64,000 nucleotides of DNA from NCBI RefSeq assembly GCF_010645065.1, contig NZ_JAADZW010000021.1, forward strand, positions 26,909-90,908. Reading direction: 5' to 3'. The translations under genes were made by a program, and so were the position numbers. Below are positions 59,403 to 64,000 of the stretch, in pieces; positions within the stretch are counted from its first letter, which is position 1; each line of letters starts with the position of its first letter. Under the pieces are notes generated by a model. It did no database searches and was not told where the DNA came from. It was given only the letters and a program-made list of their open reading frames with translations. Source of the stretch: Flavobacterium fluviatile. Lineage in GTDB: Bacteria; Bacteroidota; Bacteroidia; Flavobacteriales; Flavobacteriaceae.

Positions 59403-61124
59403 TCAATGCAAAACTTTCAATGTAAACCAAAACGTACTTCCCAATCCTAAATTACTCTCAACGCCTACGCTGCCATTCTGAGCTTCAATAAATTCTTTGC
59501 TGATTGCTAAACCTAATCCTGTTCCCGATTTCTGACTTCCCGGAATCTGGAAATATTTATCGAAAACTTTGTCTTTGTACCTCGGTTCAATTCCTTTTCC
59601 GGTATCAATAACCTGAAAAACCATCTCATTATTTTCTTCTTTTAATTTAATGAGAATCGTGCTTTTTTCAGACGAATACCGAATCGCATTCGATAAATAA
59701 TTAATCAAAACCCAGCCTGTTTTTTCGGCATCGGCTTTTACGCTTTTGAGATTTTCAGCAGTATCAACAATTAACTGAATCTGTTTTTGATCTGCCTGGA
59801 CTTTTATGGCTTCTACTGCAAATTTTACAATTTCATACGGATTGCTTTTACCAATATTTAGTTGAATATTTCCAGTTTCCAATTGCGATAAATTGAGTAA
59901 TTCGCCCGTAATTTTCAACAAACGCTGACTATCCTCTTTAATACTTTCTACCAATTGTTTCTGGTCGTTGTTCATATTGCCTGTTTTGGCATTTTCAAGC
60001 AATTGAAGACTTAATTTTATAGAGGCAATCGGTGTTTTTAATTCGTGTGAGACTGTAGCAATAAAATTGGTTTTGGCAAAATCCAATTCTTTAAAAAGCG
60101 TAATATTTCTAAGGATAATCACATCGCCGATATTGATTTCTTTTTCTTCACCTGTTGGCGTTATTGTGATATTGTGGATTTCTTTTTCGAAATAACTTTC
60201 CTTTGCGTGCGCAAAAATTTTAAGAGGCTGTTTTTTAGTTGTTTCACTTTCTTTCAGAATTAAAGAACGTATTAAATCATTAGAAACCGCTAATTCAGAT
60301 GCCCGTTTCCCAATTATATCTTCCGATTTCAAACCAATAATTTTCAGCGCTTCATCATTGGCAAATAAAATAATTCCTTCATGATCCAAACCAATAATCG
60401 GATCGTTCATATTATTGATGAGCGTTTCCAGTCTTTTTTTCTCAAAAAGAAGTTTATAAACATTGCTGTCGTGATATTCTTCCAGTTTTTGCGCCATCGT
60501 ATTAAACGACCTTGCAAGATCTCCAAATTCGCTGTGACTCGTAAAATGAACACGCTCTGAATAGTTTTTATTGGCGATTTCCTTAATACTCAACGTTAAT
60601 TCTTTAATCGGATTTGCAATATTATTTGGGAGATTGACCAATAAATTAAATGCAATCAAAAAGCATAACGTTCCCACTATTGCAATCGAAAAATTGGATG
60701 TTTCAGCCGTTTTTTTGGCGATATCGCTTTTTTGTTTAATGGCATCCAGATTCAGTTTCATAATCGCAAAAAGGTCCTGACGAACTTGTGCTTTTAGACT
60801 TTCATCAGAATTATTATTAGCTAAAAGAGTAAAATTTGTTTTCAGTTTTTCAGTCACTTGTTTTTCGCCTGGCTCTGTAATATTTCGGGTTTGCTTTTCG
60901 AGATTTTCCTCGAAATTCTGAATCGTTTTTTTTGAACCTGGTTTCATTCCGTCCAGAGCAAAAATCATATTTCGTGAATATTCCAGCGTATTGTAATTCG
61001 ATTTCAGGATATTCTCGGTGTCCTGCTTAATCAAAAAAACAGAATAAGCACTCACTAACGAGAGAATGATGATCATCAAAAATAACAATCCAACACCCAG
61101 ATTTAATTTGGTTTTAATTCTCAT
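59403..61124 (-). CDS. HAMP/PAS sensor histidine kinase, probable stand-alone kinase half of KdpD
   Basis: The start at 61124 (MRIKTKLNLG) is chosen over the longer frame from 61223 because the extra 33 residues lie in repeat DNA. The 573-residue protein has TM1 (~7-30), a periplasmic helical sensor (~31-145), TM2 (~150-170), HAMP (~170-225), PAS (~237-330, NDPIIGLDHEGIILFAND), HisKA with the H box ATVSHELKTPIASIK (phospho-His) and HATPase_c with N box LSNAIRY, G1 DTGKGIE and G2 GTGLGLAIS. Both catalytic halves are intact. It is the last gene of the run after the short KdpD, and no response regulator is visible in the window. Confidence 0.9.
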   Translation of the reverse strand: MRIKTKLNLGVGLLFLMIIILSLVSAYSVFLIKQDTENILKSNYNTLEYSRNMIFALDGMKPGSKKTIQNFEENLEKQTRNITEPGEKQVTEKLKTNFTLLANNNSDESLKAQVRQDLFAIMKLNLDAIKQKSDIAKKTAETSNFSIAIVGTLCFLIAFNLLVNLPNNIANPIKELTLSIKEIANKNYSERVHFTSHSEFGDLARSFNTMAQKLEEYHDSNVYKLLFEKKRLETLINNMNDPIIGLDHEGIILFANDEALKIIGLKSEDIIGKRASELAVSNDLIRSLILKESETTKKQPLKIFAHAKESYFEKEIHNITITPTGEEKEINIGDVIILRNITLFKELDFAKTNFIATVSHELKTPIASIKLSLQLLENAKTGNMNNDQKQLVESIKEDSQRLLKITGELLNLSQLETGNIQLNIGKSNPYEIVKFAVEAIKVQADQKQIQLIVDTAENLKSVKADAEKTGWVLINYLSNAIRYSSEKSTILIKLKEENNEMVFQVIDTGKGIEPRYKDKVFDKYFQIPGSQKSGTGLGLAISKEFIEAQNGSVGVESNLGLGSTFWFTLKVLH

Positions 61125-61149
61125 TTTATAAAAACATTTAATTTTTTTG

Positions 61150-61363
61150 AACCATGTAAGTGATATAAGGAAATTTAAGTTTTGTTTTTTTAACCGCAAA
61201 GGCGCTAAGATTTCGCAATGCATGCAAAGATTAAATTAAAAAACTTTGCAGCCTTGCGATTGCGAGCAAAAGACTTTAGCGAAATTTGCGTAAACCCTTG
61301 CGGTCTTTGCGGTTAAACTTCAGTGTTCTCTAATTTAAATGAACTTATATCACTTATATGGTT
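61150..61363. repeat. Nested inverted repeat between the kinase and kdpD genes
   Basis: The outer arms 61150-61169 and 61344-61363 match at 19 of 20 positions. The inner arms TTTAACCGCAAAG (61189-61201) and CTTTGCGGTTAAA (61305-61317) are perfect. Between them are further GCAAAG/CTTTGC motifs related to the repeats at 13268-13790. It fills almost the entire 248-bp gap. Confidence 0.75.
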
Positions 61364-61372
61364 TAAAAACTT

Positions 61373-62515
61373 TCAAGACAAAATAACAAGATCAACGTTT
61401 GATAAAGACAATTTGTTTAGCAGACGCCTGAAAATTGTTGTAGACAAAATTACTTTAAATAAATTCAAATGCGGTTTTCCAATGCAGACAGTTGTAATTT
61501 GTTTTTTTTCTACGGTTGCCAAAATCGCATTGGCAATATTCGAATTTTCTACCTTAATAACTTCGGCTCCCAACTGCACTGCGAGTTTAAAGTTATTAAT
61601 TAAATATCTTTGTTTATCAAGTGCAATTCTTGTTGTGCTTTCCGAAGGTGTTTCGACATACAAAACATACCAGATTCCGTTATAATAACTTGCCAGACGC
61701 GCTGCTTTCCGAATCACAATTTTAGCCGTTTTATCGTTACTGCTGATACAAGCCAATAATTTTTCATGTCGTAAAGCTTGCAGATTCGGAACTTCATTTT
61801 CTACTTTTCGAACCACCTGGCTTGCCACCTCTTTTAATGCTAATTCACGAAGCTGCAGAATTTGTTCTGACTTGAAAAAGTTTTGCAAAGCTGTCTGAAT
61901 TTTATCCGGTGTATATATTTTACCTTCTTTCAGACGTGCAATCAAATCTTCTGAAGTTAAATCGATATTCACCACTTCATCGGCCAGACACAAAACATTA
62001 TCCGGAATTCTTTCCTGAACATCAATTCCCGTAATTCTTTTTACATCTTCATTCAGACTTTCTATATGCTGAATATTAACTGCCGAAATCACATTAATTC
62101 CGGCTTCCAGAATCTCCAGAACATCCTGCCAGCGTTTTTCATTTTTGCTTCCCTCAACATTTGTATGCGCCAGTTCATCAACGATAACCACTTCTGGTCT
62201 AAGGTTGATGATAGCCTGAACATCGAGTTCTTCGAGTTCTTTTCCTTTATAAAAAATAGTCCTCCGCGGAATAACAGGCAGGCCAGACAATAACTCATGT
62301 GTTTCCTTTCGCATATGCGTTTCGATGTAGCCGATTTTCACATCGATTCCGTTTTTCAATAACGAATGCGCTTCCTGAAGCATACGGAAAGTCTTGCCCA
62401 CACCGGCGCTCATCCCAATGTAGATTTTAAATTTTCCTTTTCGGGATTTCTGGATCAAATCCAGAAAATGCTGTGCGTTGTTATTTTCTTTTTCCTCTTT
62501 CATATGCTTTGCCAC
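61373..62515 (-). CDS. kdpD: Short KdpD: KdpD N-terminal and universal-stress-protein domains only
   Basis: The protein has 380 residues, where full-length KdpD has about 890. Residues ~25-235 are the KdpD sensor domain with Walker A G34MSAGVGKT42, Walker B VVIVDELAHTN (Asp113) and GINVISAVNIQHIESLND-like sequence. Residues ~245-380 form a Usp-type domain (EKLLACISSNDKTAKIVIRKAARLAS). There are no transmembrane segments, GAF domain or kinase. In E. coli one KdpD senses K+ or turgor through all of these; here the kinase function is probably given by the separate protein encoded next. A second Met (residue 5) is an alternative start. Confidence 0.9.
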   Translation of the reverse strand: MAKHMKEEKENNNAQHFLDLIQKSRKGKFKIYIGMSAGVGKTFRMLQEAHSLLKNGIDVKIGYIETHMRKETHELLSGLPVIPRRTIFYKGKELEELDVQAIINLRPEVVIVDELAHTNVEGSKNEKRWQDVLEILEAGINVISAVNIQHIESLNEDVKRITGIDVQERIPDNVLCLADEVVNIDLTSEDLIARLKEGKIYTPDKIQTALQNFFKSEQILQLRELALKEVASQVVRKVENEVPNLQALRHEKLLACISSNDKTAKIVIRKAARLASYYNGIWYVLYVETPSESTTRIALDKQRYLINNFKLAVQLGAEVIKVENSNIANAILATVEKKQITTVCIGKPHLNLFKVILSTTIFRRLLNKLSLSNVDLVILS

Positions 62516-62518
62516 GAA

Positions 62519-62713
62519 GGCTCTAAGACACTAAGTTTTTTAATTTAAAAATCTGCAAGATCCGCTTAATCTGCGAGAGTAAAATCTCGTAAAGACGCTA
62601 AGGCGCAAAGTTTTTTGTTTCACGCAGATTTTAAAAAGATTTAAGCAGATGTTCGCAGGTTATTTAATAAAAAATCAATTAAATCTGCTCTAATCTGTAG
62701 AATCTGCGTGAAA
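62519..62713. repeat. Repeat cluster between kdpD and the porin gene
   Basis: It contains CGTAAAGACGCTAAGGCGCA-type sequence at ~62588-62608, the family also flanking the GxxExxY gene, and the inverted pair TTTCACGCAGATT (62618-62630) / AATCTGCGTGAAA (62701-62713), perfect over 13 bp. Several AATCTGC units lie between. It occupies most of the gap. Confidence 0.7.
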
Positions 62714-62719
62714 TATTTT

Positions 62720-63796
62720 TTAAAAACTAACAGCCAAATAAGACGTTAGAAATGTATTCGAGTTTGTTGGGAGATTATTTTTTGTAAAAATTTCATCTTT
62801 GCCTGACAGGTTTCTCGCTTCAACTCTAAACATAACATTATCAGTAAGCAAGTAATCAAAGTTAGCTGAAAATCCGTAAGTTTTGAATCCGTTTGGTGTT
62901 TCTGTGGCGATAATCACACCTTTTTCATCGCTGTAATATTCACCTCGTGCTGCCAACTGAATTTTATCCGTCGGTTTGTATTGCAGAATCAAAACAGGCG
63001 AAAACCAAGGGTCATATTTGTTACTATTTTTAGCAGATTGTTGCGAACCAATATCAAAACCTGCCGTTACATTCGTTTTGTCTGTTACTTTAAATTGTCC
63101 GTAGAAATTATTGAAGTAACGCCATTTTTTGTCAATATCAGGTTGTTCATTTCCTGCGTATGTGCTCCAATTCAAAACTACCTTGTCTGTAGGTTTGTAC
63201 GTAACCTGCGTTCCAAAAGCAGGAGTTTGATTCCCGTCCACTTTCTGAATTCGCTGCCAGCCGTTTAAATACAGTGCTGCTAAATACCATTTTCCAGAAT
63301 CAGAAGTGTAACCAATTTTTAAACCAGCTTCATAATAAGGTGAATTCTCAGCCAGAATACTTCGGGTTAAATTCGCGCAGTCTTTTCCAATCGCACTTTC
63401 AAAACCAATATGCGAAGGCATAATTCCCGCATCAATCCATAAATCATGTTTTTGCGAAATCTTCACACCAACGTTCGCCTCATAAATATTTTTCAATAAA
63501 TCCTGCTCAGCCGACATATTATATTGCGCATAAGTTCCAGCCATCAGGGCAAAATTTCCACGAATATTTTCTTTAGAATAGTTCACTTTCGCCAAACCCA
63601 AATTCAGGTTCACTTCATTGCTCCGGTTATAATTATAAAAAAAGTCTGGACGTGTATGATTTTCCGGTTTCCCGAAATCATAACTATAATAAACATCTAC
63701 ATATCCGGAAAATATAAACGGACTTTTAGATGCTGACTGTGCATGTAAATAGCTAAAACCAAATGCGATTAAAGCAGTAAGTAATATTTTTTTCAT
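62720..63796 (-). CDS. Outer-membrane porin, OmpL-like beta-barrel (putative kdp-linked)
   Basis: A 358-residue protein. The signal peptide is ~1-19 (LLTALIAFGFSYLHAQ), then FIFSGYVDVYYSYDFGKPENH, many alternating amphipathic strands such as YEAGLKIGYTSDSGKWYLAALYL and a C-terminal aromatic strand ending LAVSF. This fits the putative beta-barrel porin-2 (OmpL-like) family. It lies upstream of kdpD in a run that in related genomes follows kdpC; if so, it could aid K+ passage across the outer membrane. The kdpFABC genes must be sought beyond the right edge. Confidence 0.85.
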   Translation of the reverse strand: MKKILLTALIAFGFSYLHAQSASKSPFIFSGYVDVYYSYDFGKPENHTRPDFFYNYNRSNEVNLNLGLAKVNYSKENIRGNFALMAGTYAQYNMSAEQDLLKNIYEANVGVKISQKHDLWIDAGIMPSHIGFESAIGKDCANLTRSILAENSPYYEAGLKIGYTSDSGKWYLAALYLNGWQRIQKVDGNQTPAFGTQVTYKPTDKVVLNWSTYAGNEQPDIDKKWRYFNNFYGQFKVTDKTNVTAGFDIGSQQSAKNSNKYDPWFSPVLILQYKPTDKIQLAARGEYYSDEKGVIIATETPNGFKTYGFSANFDYLLTDNVMFRVEARNLSGKDEIFTKNNLPTNSNTFLTSYLAVSF

Positions 63797-63800
63797 TGTT

Positions 63801-63935
63801 AATTGTCATTGCGAGGAACGAAGCAATCTCATCCTCTTTATTTATTTAATAGATTTTTAGGAGCTATTTCCCGCTATCCACTACAATCTTTTGTGCGGAA
63901 CCCCCGCACAAAAGGATTTTCGTTTCTATCGGGGC
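63801..63935. repeat. Dispersed repeats at the right edge, with hairpin repeat copy 3
   Basis: GTCATTGCGAGGAACGAAGC (~63806-63825) is a distinct short repeat. Copy 3 of the hairpin repeat follows: TTTTGTGCGG (63889-63898) and CCGCACAAAA (63904-63913) are perfect inverse copies, with ATC before and GGATTTTCG-TTCTATCGGGGC after. Nothing else is recognised up to 64000. Confidence 0.7.
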
Positions 63936-64000
63936 TCATATCTTTGACATAGATTAAAAATATGAAAATGTATCTTTGAAATACTAACAATTAATAAACA

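Noticed and set aside
63943..63978. Promoter TTTG...TATCTTTG near the right edge
   Set aside because: The spacer is 24 bp, beyond the usual range, and the gene it would serve is outside the window.

Overview
The window comes from a low-GC member of the Bacteroidota, almost certainly a Flavobacterium or close relative. Evidence: TAnnTTTG promoter boxes, general absence of Shine-Dalgarno (SD) sequences except before rpsU, SusC/TonB-type receptors with CarboxypepD_reg domains, a GSCFA protein, a TamL lipoprotein, DUF2490/DUF2851/DUF3467 proteins and flavobacterial intergenic palindromes. No prophage, CRISPR array, secretion island or complete insertion sequence is visible; most of the window is core chromosome.

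Layout. 1-6.9 kb: a 5'-truncated TonB-dependent outer-membrane receptor, a DUF2490 protein, a second TonB-dependent receptor and an Rrf2 regulator. 7.0-10.4 kb: a minus-strand operon M23 peptidase - MerR-like regulator - LemA - two TPM-domain proteins. 10.6-16.6 kb: alaS, a GxxExxY gene boxed by inverted repeats, an ABC exporter and a GSCFA protein. 16.8-24.2 kb: tamB overlapping tamL, the envelope translocation and assembly module. 24.4-29.7 kb: DUF2851, PspC, a CAT-type amino acid permease, a helix-hairpin-helix protein and an acyl-CoA dehydrogenase. 29.8-45.2 kb: the information-processing block rpsU - xer - hpf - tRNA-Thr - tRNA-Tyr - tRNA-Thr - tuf - tRNA-Trp - secE - nusG - rplKAJL - rpoBC - DUF3467. 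45.5-49.9 kb: prfC (minus), a SurA-like PpiC isomerase and a MoxR ATPase. 50.3-55.6 kb: two different aconitases in tandem (AcnB type and mitochondrial/AcnA type). 56.2-59.3 kb: a LysM-NlpC/P60 hydrolase and an APC permease. 59.4-63.8 kb: the minus-strand tail of what looks like a kdp potassium operon (porin, short KdpD, separate histidine kinase); kdpABC would lie beyond the right edge.

The most interesting material is non-coding. (1) At 55725-55910 a 186-bp element has perfect 17-bp terminal inverted repeats, three further nested arm pairs and a flanking 10-bp direct repeat that looks like a target-site duplication: a MITE-like insertion, apparently inside or beside an older palindromic repeat. 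(2) Three copies of a hairpin repeat keep conserved flanks while the stem changes on both sides together. (3) A GxxExxY nuclease-fold gene sits between inverted copies of another repeat. (4) rpsU has a perfect 10-nt SD, in line with known bS21-dependent autoregulation in this phylum. (5) The rpoB-rpoC gap holds two mutually exclusive hairpins, one followed by a T run. No clearly new multi-gene system was found.
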